Shown piece after piece: positions 16,406 to 24,524 of a stretch of DNA of 28,796 nucleotides. The DNA comes from Bacteroidales bacterium (GTDB taxonomy: Bacteria; Bacteroidota; Bacteroidia; Bacteroidales; WCHB1-69). Where the stretch lies: assembly GCA_012519525.1 (NCBI GenBank), contig JAAYQB010000067.1, positions 1-28,796 on the forward strand, given 5' to 3'. Position 1 is the first letter of the stretch. Each line of letters starts with the position of its first letter. Below the pieces are notes generated by a model. The model was given only the letters and a program-made list of their open reading frames with translations. It was not told the DNA's origin and ran no database searches. The position numbers and the translations under genes are program-made.

Positions 16406-18178
16406 TTATTCATCAATTTCGATTACTTTCTTTTTATCGAAATAATGAGTGTGTAATAAATGATGAGATTTTTCGCTCAAAGGTGCACCCAAGAATTCTT
16501 TATACAGTTTTTGTATATAAGGATTTTCATGCGATTTTCTGATAGCTTTACTCTTATCTTCGTCGTAAATAGCTTTCTGACGAGCAAACAATATGGAAGA
16601 ATCGCCGTGGTGAAGCGGCTGACCGCCTCCGCCTATACAACCTCCGGGGCAAGCCATAATTTCGATAGCGTGGAAACCGCTATTTCCGGCTCTAACTCTT
16701 TCTAACAATTTTCGAGCATTACCCAATCCGTGTGCAATACCGATTTTAATTGGAGTTCCGTTAAAATCAACGGTGGCTTCACGAATACTTTCCAATCCTC
16801 TTAGCTCGGTAAAATCAACTTTTTCTAAGGTTTTACCTGTGAAAATTTCGTATGCCGTACGGGTAGCAGCTTCAATAACACCTCCGCTAGCACCAAAAAT
16901 AACAGCAGCTCCGGTCGATTCGCCTAAAGGAGCATCGTAATCACTTTCGGGCAATGCATTGAAGTTAATATTAGCTTGCTTAATTAGTTGAGCTAATTCG
17001 CGTGTTGAAAGTGAAAAATCCACATCGGGATTTCCGTCTGTTGAAAATTCTTCACGACTACGTTCAAACTTCTTAGCCAAACAAGGCATAATAGAAACAA
17101 CTACCATATCTTGGCGTTTAATTTTAAGTTTATCAGCAAAATAGGTTTTTGCTATCGAACCAAACATTTGTTGTGGTGAACGTGCTGTTGATGGAACATC
17201 CAACATATCCGGGAATTGATGTTCAAAGAAATTAACCCATCCCGGGCAGCAGGAAGTAAGAATAGGTAATTTGACAGTAGTATCGCCTTTTAGGTAACGA
17301 GCAATTCTGTCTAATAATTCCGAACCTTCTTCCATAATGGTAAGGTCGGCAGCAAAGTCGGTATCAAAAACATAATCGAATCCGAGTTCTCTGAGAGCCG
17401 AAACCATTTTTCCGGTAACACTTGTTCCGGGTTTTAAACCGAATTCTTCGCCAAGTGCAGCTCTAACTGCCGGTGCCGTTTGAACAACAACTGTTTTTGT
17501 CGGGTCGGCAAGCAGTCTGATAATCTGATTGGTGTGGTCAACTTCGGTTAATGCACCGGTCGGACATACCGCAACGCATTGTCCGCAGTAGGTACATGGA
17601 CTGCAAGATAAATCTTGTTCGAAGGCAGGTGCTACTACCGAGGTAAAGCCTCTATTAACTGCCGACAAAGCCCCTACTGTTTGAATTTCGTTACACATCA
17701 TTTCGCAACGTCTGCACATGATACATTTGTCTACATCGCGAATAATTGAAGGTGACATATCTTTTTTATAAGTCGATTGTTCGCCTTGGTATTCTATTTC
17801 GCGAATGCCAAATTCGTGGGCTAATGTTTGCAATTCGCAATTCCCACTTTTTGCACAAATCAAACAGTCTGTCGGGTGGTCACTCAAAATGAGTTCGAGG
17901 ACGGTTTTTCTTGCATTTAAAACTCTAATGTTGTGTGTATTAATAACCATTCCTTCGGTGCATTCGGTAGCACAAGCAGGTGCAAGATTACGTCTTCCTT
18001 CTACTTCAACAACGCATATACGGCAACCTGCAGGACGGTTAGTAATATTAAAATCTTTGAGGTGTAAATAACATAATGTGGGTATAGTAATACCGACACT
18101 TTTAGCGGCATCCAATATTGTTGTGCCTTGTTTTACCTCAACTTCTTTTTTATCTATTGTTACTTTAATATTCTTCAT
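16406..18178 (-). CDS. hydA: NADH-dependent [FeFe] hydrogenase catalytic subunit HydA
   Basis: A 590-residue catalytic subunit. The ATG at 18178 (MKNIKVTIDKKEVE) is used because the alternative at 18220 would overlap hydB and adds a tail not typical of the N-terminal [2Fe-2S] domain. From that start: [2Fe-2S] cysteines C36, C52, C55, C69; a His-type cluster H101, C105, C108, C114; two [4Fe-4S] clusters at C152-C162 and C195-C205; then the H-cluster motifs TSCCPGW (C310, C311), MPCLAKKFE (C366) and EIMACPGGCIGGG (C510, C514). All catalytic ligands and the proton-transfer cysteine are present, so it should be active. Domain order matches group A trimeric/tetrameric electron-bifurcating hydrogenases such as Thermotoga HydABC, which oxidise NADH and ferredoxin to make H2, though it lacks the extra C-terminal [2Fe-2S] domain seen in some. 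Assembly needs HydE, HydF and HydG; only HydF is in the window. Confidence 0.96.
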   Translation of the reverse strand: MKNIKVTIDKKEVEVKQGTTILDAAKSVGITIPTLCYLHLKDFNITNRPAGCRICVVEVEGRRNLAPACATECTEGMVINTHNIRVLNARKTVLELILSDHPTDCLICAKSGNCELQTLAHEFGIREIEYQGEQSTYKKDMSPSIIRDVDKCIMCRRCEMMCNEIQTVGALSAVNRGFTSVVAPAFEQDLSCSPCTYCGQCVAVCPTGALTEVDHTNQIIRLLADPTKTVVVQTAPAVRAALGEEFGLKPGTSVTGKMVSALRELGFDYVFDTDFAADLTIMEEGSELLDRIARYLKGDTTVKLPILTSCCPGWVNFFEHQFPDMLDVPSTARSPQQMFGSIAKTYFADKLKIKRQDMVVVSIMPCLAKKFERSREEFSTDGNPDVDFSLSTRELAQLIKQANINFNALPESDYDAPLGESTGAAVIFGASGGVIEAATRTAYEIFTGKTLEKVDFTELRGLESIREATVDFNGTPIKIGIAHGLGNARKLLERVRAGNSGFHAIEIMACPGGCIGGGGQPLHHGDSSILFARQKAIYDEDKSKAIRKSHENPYIQKLYKEFLGAPLSEKSHHLLHTHYFDKKKVIEIDE

Positions 18179-18200
18179 ATTATTATCTTTTTTTAATGAC

Positions 18201-19997
18201 TTATCTGATAAATATTGCATTGAATTTACATTTTTCTATACAAGCACCACACTTAATACAAAGTTCTTGATTAATAGTATGTGGAGCTTTTCTTTCGCCG
18301 GTAATTGCATTGACAGGGCAATTTCTTGCACAAGCAGTACAGCCAACACAATTTTCAGGATTTATTTCGTACTTCATCAAATCTTTACATCGTCCGCTGG
18401 GACATCTGTGTTCTTTAATGTGAGCAACGTATTCATCATAGAAACCTTCTAATGTTGACAAAACAGGGTTGGGAGATGTTTGACCTAAACCGCATAATGC
18501 CGTATCTTTGATAACTTTGCTTAAGTTACGCAACAGGTCAATATCTTCCATTTTACCGTTTCCATGGGTAATTCTGTCAAGTATTTCGTAAAGGCGTTTA
18601 TTTCCAACTCTACAAGGAGCACATTTTCCGCACGATTCTTCAACGGTAAAATCTAAGTAGAATTTAGCGATAGAAACCATACAGTCGTCTTCGTCCATTA
18701 CAACCATACCTCCCGAACCCATCATAGAACCTGCTTTCACGAGGTTATCAAAATCAATGGGTAAGTCTAAGTGTTTTTCCGTTAAGCAACCGCCTGAAGG
18801 ACCTCCTGTTTGAACGGCTTTAAATTTCTTGCCGTCTTTAATTCCTCCTCCGATTTCGAAAATAACTTCTCTAAGAGTTGTACCCATAGGAACTTCTATA
18901 AGTCCTACGTTGTTAATTTTTCCTGCTAAAGCAAATACTTTTGTTCCTTTCGATTTTTCGGTTCCAATTTTGTTGAACCAGTCTGCTCCCTTGTTGATGA
19001 TAACCGGAACGTTAGCAAATGTTTCAACATTATTTACGTTAGTAGGTTTTCCTAAATATCCTGATACGCTTGGGAATGGGGGTTTAAGTGTAGATTCACC
19101 TCTACCGCCTTCCATAGAGCGGATAAGTGCTGTTTCTTCTCCGCAAACGAAAGCTCCGGCTCCGTAACGTATTTCTATGTCGAAATTGAATTTTGTTCCT
19201 AAAATTCCTTTTCCAAGAAGTCCGATTTCTTGAGCTTGTTGAATAGCTATTTTGAGTCGTTTAATAGCCAGAGGATATTCGGCTCTTATGTATATAAGTC
19301 CTTTATCCGCTCCTATACAATAACCGCAAATAGCCATTGCTTCGACTACAGAGTGCGGGTCGCCTTCAAGAATAGATCTATCCATGAACGCTCCCGGGTC
19401 ACCCTCGTCAGCATTACATACTACATACTTTTGGTCTCCGGGGCTTTTTGATGTGATTTCCCATTTCATTCCTGTAGGGAAACCTGCGCCTCCTCTTCCT
19501 CGCAAGCCGCTTTTTTTCATCTCTTCGATAACTTGCTGAGGTGTCATCTCGGTAATACATTTTGCAACAGCTGCATAGCCGTCTCTTGCAATGTACTCGT
19601 TGATGTTTTCCGGATTGATAAAACCGCAATTACGTAACGCTATACGCAATTGTTTACGATAGAAACCCATGTGTTTTGAATCGTGAACAATTTCTTTTTT
19701 GTCAGGATCTTTGTATAACAATCTTTGAACTTGTCTTCCTTTGATGACATGCTCTTTGATGATTTCTTCAGCATCTTCCGGGGTAACTTGTGTGTAAAAA
19801 GTGTTGTCCGGTTGTACTTTTACAATAGGTCCTTTTTCGCAGAATCCAAAACATCCGGTTGTAATTACTTGAACTTCATTTTCAAGTTTATTCTCTTTTA
19901 GGTGTTTCCTTAGCCTTTCTTCTAAAACATTGCTTTGTGAGGATCGACAACCTGTTCCACCGCACACAAGCAAATACATTTTATACTTTGTGTCCAT
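18201..19997 (-). CDS. hydB: NADH-dependent [FeFe] hydrogenase subunit HydB (NuoF-like)
   Basis: A 598-residue flavin subunit. An N-terminal thioredoxin-like [2Fe-2S] domain has C12, C17, C49 and C53. The NuoF core has the FMN/NADH site GRGGAGFPTG at 167-176 and GAFVCGEETAL near 281, an SLBB region, and the [4Fe-4S] motif ESCGKCAPC (C456, C459, C462) with C502. Two C-terminal ferredoxin-type clusters are at C550, C553, C556, C560 and C580, C583, C586, C590. This is the complete HydB layout of bifurcating hydrogenases, where NADH is oxidised and electrons split. It precedes hydA by 22 bases. Cytoplasmic. Confidence 0.96.
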   Translation of the reverse strand: MDTKYKMYLLVCGGTGCRSSQSNVLEERLRKHLKENKLENEVQVITTGCFGFCEKGPIVKVQPDNTFYTQVTPEDAEEIIKEHVIKGRQVQRLLYKDPDKKEIVHDSKHMGFYRKQLRIALRNCGFINPENINEYIARDGYAAVAKCITEMTPQQVIEEMKKSGLRGRGGAGFPTGMKWEITSKSPGDQKYVVCNADEGDPGAFMDRSILEGDPHSVVEAMAICGYCIGADKGLIYIRAEYPLAIKRLKIAIQQAQEIGLLGKGILGTKFNFDIEIRYGAGAFVCGEETALIRSMEGGRGESTLKPPFPSVSGYLGKPTNVNNVETFANVPVIINKGADWFNKIGTEKSKGTKVFALAGKINNVGLIEVPMGTTLREVIFEIGGGIKDGKKFKAVQTGGPSGGCLTEKHLDLPIDFDNLVKAGSMMGSGGMVVMDEDDCMVSIAKFYLDFTVEESCGKCAPCRVGNKRLYEILDRITHGNGKMEDIDLLRNLSKVIKDTALCGLGQTSPNPVLSTLEGFYDEYVAHIKEHRCPSGRCKDLMKYEINPENCVGCTACARNCPVNAITGERKAPHTINQELCIKCGACIEKCKFNAIFIR

Positions 19998-20010
19998 AAT
20001 TTTATTTTAA

Positions 20011-20415
20011 TTAATTTTTCTTATCTTCAATTTTTTCGTAATTTACAGGAATAATGCCGTCAACTAATTCGCCTGTAAGAATATATTTTGTAATAATTTC
20101 TTCGGCTTTTTTAGTGTCTACATAACCAAATACAATTGGTTCTTCTCCCGGTTTGGTAACTTCAATGGTTGGCTCGGCATAGCAGTAACCCATACATCCT
20201 GTTTGTGTAACAACAGCAGGGATATTGCGTTTATCCAAATCACTTACTAAAAAGTCCATCACTGTTTTGGCACCGGAAGCAATACCGCATGTCGCCATGG
20301 CAACCTTTATTTGAACGAGATTTTCAGCATTTTCGCTGTGTTCGCGTAGCTTCATTTTTCCTTCTACGTCTGCTTTGATTTTTCTTAAGTCGTCTAACGA
20401 TTTTATTTTATTCAT
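20011..20415 (-). CDS. Thioredoxin-like [2Fe-2S] ferredoxin-domain protein
   Basis: A 134-residue protein related to the C-terminal half of NuoE/HydC. The cluster region is VAMATCGIASGAK and TGCMGYCYAEP. The usual first pair C-x4-C is reduced to one cysteine (CGIASG), leaving three conserved cysteines; small proteins of this type next to bifurcating hydrogenases commonly read CGIA(A/S)GA, so this is likely a family trait rather than damage. How the cluster is completed is unclear. It probably passes electrons to or from HydB, or senses redox state. It sits 13 bases before hydB and behind the regulatory genes. Confidence 0.8.
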   Translation of the reverse strand: MNKIKSLDDLRKIKADVEGKMKLREHSENAENLVQIKVAMATCGIASGAKTVMDFLVSDLDKRNIPAVVTQTGCMGYCYAEPTIEVTKPGEEPIVFGYVDTKKAEEIITKYILTGELVDGIIPVNYEKIEDKKN

Positions 20416-20439
20416 ATTATTAATAATTTTAAATGGATA

Positions 20440-20970
20440 TTACTTTATGTTTTCGTTGATTATTTCTTTTATATAGTTAATTACTTGCGGGTTAGATAAT
20501 GGAACTCCTTCCAACACTTCTTTCATATCTTGTGTTTTGAGGTTAAATTCATTATCTCCTTTTTTGTAATCAAATTCAAATTCTGTTTTTTCCCATGAGC
20601 TGATTGTCAAAGCCATTGCTCCTCCAATATCTCCCAAAGGCAACATATCTACGTGTTCATATTTGAAAACCGCACTTACAGTTGTGCCTTGATTGAGTTC
20701 CGACTTTATTTGAAAATTTCCTTCGGTTTTTTCGGCATTTTGCTTTAACAATGGAATACCGAGCCCAACTTTTCTAGTTGTTCGCGAAGTGCAAAATGGG
20801 TCTGTAACATTTTTCACCATTTCGGCACTCATCCCTTTTCCATTATCTTTTATACTCAATGTCAATGTTTTATCTGTTTCGTTATAAATTAATCCAACGT
20901 ATACCTCCGTAGCCTCTGCTCTTGTAGAGTTTTGCAAAATATCAATCAAATGTAATGATAAATCTTTCAT
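20440..20970 (-). CDS. GHKL ATPase (histidine-kinase-like ATP-binding domain only)
   Basis: A 176-residue protein with a HATPase fold: N box DILQNSTRAEA (about 11-21), G1 box IKDNGKGM (about 37-44), and a G2-like stretch KVGLGIPLLKQNAE (about 67-80), followed by EGNFQIKSELNQGTTV. There is no dimerisation/histidine-phosphotransfer segment, no receiver and no sensor domain, so it is not a standard histidine kinase; it may phosphorylate a separate protein or act as an ATP-dependent switch. The last ~60 residues have no clear family. It overlaps the PHP gene by four bases (ATGA). Such ATPases recur near HydABC-type clusters of Firmicutes and Thermotogae. Substrate unknown. Confidence 0.8.
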   Translation of the reverse strand: MKDLSLHLIDILQNSTRAEATEVYVGLIYNETDKTLTLSIKDNGKGMSAEMVKNVTDPFCTSRTTRKVGLGIPLLKQNAEKTEGNFQIKSELNQGTTVSAVFKYEHVDMLPLGDIGGAMALTISSWEKTEFEFDYKKGDNEFNLKTQDMKEVLEGVPLSNPQVINYIKEIINENIK

Positions 20971-21707
20971 ATAGCTAACGAAGTTTGTACTTGATTATTT
21001 TTTAATGCTGTTTTTATACTTCCGAAAGAAAGATCTTCCATAAAGAAATTTGTATAAACACTGCCTATTTGATTTGTAAAATGTGCATCCGAGTTTGCAA
21101 TTAATGATAATCCTAACGCTTTTGCCATTTTTAGGATTCCCGGATTTTTTTGAATATGCGCCGACACTTCGAGTGCATCTGCATTGAGGTCGGGCGGAAT
21201 AAATCCTAATTGACTTGTTATACTTGTTGTTTTTTTGTCGATGTGTGCAGGAATAAAAATCCCGTCGTTTTCGTGGGTAAACTTTTCCAACTGATTTAAA
21301 GACTGCGATATAGCTGAAATCAAAAGATTATCAACTTCTTGAATTATTTCTTCATTTTTATTTACGACAAGCTGAAAACCAAAAGTTTCCGGGTCGTTTT
21401 TTATATCCGACATGTTTTCGTCAAGATATTTTTGAAGTTTTGAGAGTTGACTTTCTTTTTCAAAGAAAACAAGGCAATGAAGTTCTTCTTTTGTTGTAAC
21501 CTCAGCACCTTTGAGTACTAATATTCCATGTTCTTTGGCAATTTCTTCAGTAACATTGCAGTGTAAAGTGCTGTTGTGGTCGGTAATACCTATGATGTTT
21601 AATTGCATTTCTATGGCTTTTGCGACGATATTTTTAGGACTCATATCTAAATCGCCGCAAGGGGATAAAACTGTATGTATATGTAAATCAGCTTTATAAG
21701 TTGCCAT
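20967..21707 (-). CDS. PHP-domain phosphoesterase
   Basis: A 246-residue PHP protein with a full metal-binding set: DLHIHTVLSPCGDL at the N terminus (H-x-H), GITDHNS, KGAEVTTKEELHCLVF with the glutamate and histidine, IPAHID, and ANSDAHF near residue 205. PHP proteins hydrolyse phosphate esters, and TrpH-type members cut short oligonucleotides or nucleotide bisphosphates. Nothing here fixes the substrate. Its position between a DRTGG protein and a GHKL ATPase inside a hydrogenase operon suggests turnover of a signalling nucleotide or phosphoprotein, which is inference. Cytoplasmic. Confidence 0.88.
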   Translation of the reverse strand: MATYKADLHIHTVLSPCGDLDMSPKNIVAKAIEMQLNIIGITDHNSTLHCNVTEEIAKEHGILVLKGAEVTTKEELHCLVFFEKESQLSKLQKYLDENMSDIKNDPETFGFQLVVNKNEEIIQEVDNLLISAISQSLNQLEKFTHENDGIFIPAHIDKKTTSITSQLGFIPPDLNADALEVSAHIQKNPGILKMAKALGLSLIANSDAHFTNQIGSVYTNFFMEDLSFGSIKTALKNNQVQTSLAI

Positions 21708-21713
21708 TATTTT

Positions 21714-22049
21714 TTATTTTTTCAATAAATTATAAATCAGTCCGGATGTTTCGAATGCCGATAAAGAAGTTCCTAATACCGGAATGCCTTCTTCATTAGC
21801 TTGTTCGAGCATATCTTCCTCCGGTTCGTTGTTATTGATTAATATGATACAAGAAAGTTCTCGTAAAGATGCTACAGCGATGGCATTTTTGTGCGATTGC
21901 AATGTTATCCATGCGTTTCCGCTTTCGGCTTTGCCCATCACATCGCTCAACAAATCGGAAGTATAACCTCCTGATATTTCAATATTTTCGCCTTTTGCTG
22001 TTCCAAAAACCGTTAAGTTTAGTTTTTCAATTAGTTCTATTACTTTCAT
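21714..22049 (-). CDS. DRTGG-domain protein (second copy)
   Basis: A 111-residue single-domain protein of the DRTGG family, also found fused to phosphotransacetylases and CBS domains and thought to bind a small ligand. The segments GGYTSDLLSDVMGKA, NAIAVASLRELSCIILINN and EEGIPVLGTSLSAFETSGLIYNLL align with the other DRTGG protein of this operon at 23822-24166, so the two are paralogs. The literal Asp-Arg-Thr-Gly-Gly motif is not present. It overlaps the stop of the hydrogenase-like gene by four bases, which suggests balanced expression of the two. Ligand unknown. Confidence 0.8.
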   Translation of the reverse strand: MKVIELIEKLNLTVFGTAKGENIEISGGYTSDLLSDVMGKAESGNAWITLQSHKNAIAVASLRELSCIILINNNEPEEDMLEQANEEGIPVLGTSLSAFETSGLIYNLLKK

Positions 22050-23398
22050 TTTTTTAAATTTTTATATTTAGAAAATTTATTTTTTCCCCAAATATCGCTC
22101 AATATTTCATAAGACTCTTCAGGTTTTAATTTGTTTTCGGCTTCCATATTTTTTTGTATAAAAATACATTGCTCAATTGTGGATTCGTTATTTGCAATAT
22201 CATTGGCTAAAGCATTGCAGTTTGGTGCTCCACAGGCAGAACAATCGGTTTGAGGCAATATTTTCATGAGGTCGGAAATGGTTGTCAATTTTTGCATGGC
22301 TTTTTCAATATTATCGTCCAAACTCATAATATTACGCGGTTCTACTTTATTTACAGCAATATGACTCTCAAGATATTCCTTATCGTGAATAAAATTTTGA
22401 ACTTTAATAACCTCCGGTTCGTCGTTGTTGTTTTTTATCCTTTCTGCAATCAGGAACTTATTTGTTGTAAGTAGAACTCCGCCAACACAACTTTCGATGC
22501 AGGCTCTGAGTTCGAGATAATCAACTCCCGGAACCTCATCATCTTCAATTTTTTCCAAAAAATCAATTACATTATGAATGCCGTCGATAGCAAAGTTATT
22601 TCCCTTTATATATTTTGATTCGCCTTCCGTTAAGGGCCATCTCCTCGACCTAAAATTGAGTTTAGAGTATTCTCTATTTATCTCCATTTTATTTTTATTA
22701 TTGCTCAAATAGGTAAAGGTTCTATTGAAAAGCGTATCCATGTTTATCACGCCATCTATTTGGCTTTCTTCTTCTCCTACAGGACTTTTGATAGCTGCTA
22801 TCTTAGCAGCACAGGGTGTAATGTAAAAAAGTCCTATATCGCTATTATCAATGCCTTGGTCAACAAGGCGTTTCCTAGTATTGTATGCGGTTATATCCAA
22901 GGGTGGTTTCAGCAACAAAATATTTGATGTCAAAGAAGGGAATTTAACTTGTATAAGTCTTACAATAGCAGGGCAAAACGAGGATATTATCGGTTTATCC
23001 TCGGCATGTTTTTTTACATATTTATTGATTTGCTCAATCAAAAAAGGAACACTTTGCTCGACTTCAACAACATCGGTAAATCCGGCTCCTAAAATAGCGT
23101 TTTTTATATCGTTTTGCGTAAATTGCGAAGGAAATTGTCCGAAAAAAACATGCGGAACCAAGGCTATTTTATGAGAGAACATGTGTATTTTCTCAAAGTC
23201 GTCTTGCTTTATATAAATTGCATGTACAGGGCAAGATCTATAACATTCTCCACAATCTACACAGCGGTCTTCGTAGATTACTGCTTTTCCTTTTTTAATT
23301 CTAATTGCTTCGGTAGGACACGAAACCATACACCGAGAACATCCAAAACAAATGTGTGGATCTACTTTCAATGCATGTGAAAAATGTGCTTGTCCCAT
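22046..23398 (-). CDS. Putative sensory [FeFe]-hydrogenase-like protein with degenerate active site
   Basis: A 450-residue protein. Two ferredoxin clusters come first (C17, C20, C23, C27 and C46, C49, C52, C56). The H-cluster domain follows (about 75-310) with altered motifs: SSFCPAI instead of TSCCPxW (Phe141 replaces the proton-transfer cysteine, C142 kept), ITPCAAK instead of MPCxxK (C196 kept), and LRACIESCVGG instead of xMACPGGCxGG (C300 and C304 kept). All four [4Fe-4S]/diiron ligands survive but second-sphere Cys, Met and Pro/Gly residues do not. A C-terminal FeS domain has C386, C389, C394 and C411; no PAS domain is seen. Thermotoga maritima HydS and Thermoanaerobacter mathranii HydS are studied putative sensory relatives with altered proton paths. 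A redox- or H2-sensing role in front of hydBAC is likely but inferred. Confidence 0.85.
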   Translation of the reverse strand: MGQAHFSHALKVDPHICFGCSRCMVSCPTEAIRIKKGKAVIYEDRCVDCGECYRSCPVHAIYIKQDDFEKIHMFSHKIALVPHVFFGQFPSQFTQNDIKNAILGAGFTDVVEVEQSVPFLIEQINKYVKKHAEDKPIISSFCPAIVRLIQVKFPSLTSNILLLKPPLDITAYNTRKRLVDQGIDNSDIGLFYITPCAAKIAAIKSPVGEEESQIDGVINMDTLFNRTFTYLSNNKNKMEINREYSKLNFRSRRWPLTEGESKYIKGNNFAIDGIHNVIDFLEKIEDDEVPGVDYLELRACIESCVGGVLLTTNKFLIAERIKNNNDEPEVIKVQNFIHDKEYLESHIAVNKVEPRNIMSLDDNIEKAMQKLTTISDLMKILPQTDCSACGAPNCNALANDIANNESTIEQCIFIQKNMEAENKLKPEESYEILSDIWGKNKFSKYKNLKK

Positions 23399-23405
23399 CT
23401 ATTTT

Positions 23406-23816
23406 TTATAAATTTATAATTAACTCTACTCGAGTGCCGTCTTCGGCGCTACTCGTGATATTCATAGCGTTTGCGTTTCTATTCATATTGCAAAGTCCCA
23501 TTCCGGCACCAAATCCCATTTCTCTAACAGCCGGTGTTGCGGTTGAGAAGCCCTCTTGCATAGCCTGTTCAATGTTCGGGATACCGGGTCCTGTGTCTTT
23601 CAATACTATCGACACTTTTTTAGGCTCTATATCGCATACTATTTTGCCTCCATACGAATGCGCAACAATGTTTACTTCACCTTCGTATAGTGCAATCACA
23701 ATGCGTTTTATAACTTGCGGATCGACATTAAGCTGTTTTAGCACTTTTTTAAAAGCACTTGAAGCATCGCCTGCTTTACTAAAATTTCCAGCTTCTATAT
23801 CGTATTCGAATCGCAT
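23406..23816 (-). CDS. RsbW-like anti-sigma-factor-type GHKL ATPase
   Basis: A 136-residue single-domain ATPase resembling RsbW/SpoIIAB serine kinases: N box ALYEGEVNIVAHSYGG (about 42-57), G1 box KDTGPGIPNIEQAM, and G2 box REMGFGAGMGLCNMN, ending in a GTRVELIINL strand. Family members phosphorylate STAS anti-anti-sigma proteins or hold sigma factors. No sigma factor, STAS protein or PP2C phosphatase is encoded nearby, so the target is either elsewhere or a neighbour in the operon. It lies between the first DRTGG gene (5-base gap) and the hydrogenase-like gene (7-base gap). Confidence 0.82.
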   Translation of the reverse strand: MRFEYDIEAGNFSKAGDASSAFKKVLKQLNVDPQVIKRIVIALYEGEVNIVAHSYGGKIVCDIEPKKVSIVLKDTGPGIPNIEQAMQEGFSTATPAVREMGFGAGMGLCNMNRNANAMNITSSAEDGTRVELIINL

Positions 23817-23821
23817 AATTG

Positions 23822-24166
23822 TTAATAAATTGGTTTTATTCCGTGTTGGTAAAGGATGCCGCTAGCCTTGAACATCGAAAATGGACATTGTATGATTATA
23901 ATATCATTTTCTTCGGCAAGTTCCAACATCTCGGGTGTTGCTTTTTTATTTCTTACTATAATAATATTTTGAATATCAAGCATTTCACAGGTTCTTATTG
24001 TTTGAACATTTACCAATCCCGTGATAAGAATTAAATTCTCACTATCAATTGTAAGAACTTCACTCATCAAGTCGGAAGAAAAAGCTTTTTCAACTTTTCT
24101 GTTTGTAAACTTCTCACTACAAACTATTTCCCCCTCCAAAGATTCTGCTATTTCCTTTATTGTCAT
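23822..24166 (-). CDS. DRTGG-domain protein (first copy)
   Basis: A 114-residue single-domain protein, first gene of the hydrogenase operon. The segments KAFSSDLMSEVLTI, ILITGLVNVQTIRTCEMLDIQNIIIV and MLELAEENDIIIIQCPFSMFKASGILY mark it as a DRTGG-domain relative and a paralog of the protein at 21714-22049. A small-molecule-binding role is assumed for the family but not established. The start follows an AT-rich leader of about 150 bases from the promoter at 24323-24330. The start codon has no Shine-Dalgarno sequence, as for the other genes of the operon. Confidence 0.78.
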   Translation of the reverse strand: MTIKEIAESLEGEIVCSEKFTNRKVEKAFSSDLMSEVLTIDSENLILITGLVNVQTIRTCEMLDIQNIIIVRNKKATPEMLELAEENDIIIIQCPFSMFKASGILYQHGIKPIY

Positions 24167-24322
24167 TCGATTAAATTGCTATTAAAAATAAAATTTTACA
24201 TAAAGATTTTTACAACACCATTTGCATTTGTTATGTTTCTCTAATATAATCTCTCTATTCTATTGATTTTTTCCTTCTTTTTTGAAGTGATTTTTATATT
24301 GATAACTTATTTTTTTACCCTG

Positions 24323-24330
24323 CAAAATTA
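24323..24330 (-). promoter_or_regulatory. -7 promoter element for the ten-gene hydrogenase operon
   Basis: The minus strand reads TAATTTTG, matching TAnnTTTG, 157 bases upstream of the first gene. No -33 TTTG is evident. The implied ~150-base untranslated leader is long for this genome and could carry regulation, but I see no clear structure in it. Confidence 0.45.
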
Positions 24331-24516
24331 GTAAATTTTTTGATATGTAACACTAATGTTCCTTAATATTTTCATATAAAAATATTTAAAACATAACACT
24401 ATTATATACAAGTTGTTAAAACAAGTAAGCTAAAGTTAATGTTTGTTTTTTTGATTTTTTTTGAAAAAATTTACAGATATTTTTCAATAAAAAAAATTTT
24501 CAATAAAAAATAATGC

Positions 24517-24524
24517 TACTTTTG
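24517..24524 (+). promoter_or_regulatory. -7 promoter element for the mgtE leader transcript
   Basis: TACTTTTG is an exact match to TAnnTTTG, followed by GCAACATT. Transcription should begin near 24530, about 20 bases before the leader ORF at 24551 and 110 bases before the mgtE ATG. Confidence 0.6.

Noticed and set aside
18179..18220. N-terminal extension of HydA overlapping hydB
   Set aside because: The [2Fe-2S] domain begins right at the ATG at 18178, which also leaves a normal 22-base spacing to hydB.
24413..24424. Rex-like operator TTGTTAAAACAA
   Set aside because: Arms are only five bases with a two-base spacer, unlike the longer Rex palindrome, and such short AT motifs are expected by chance here.
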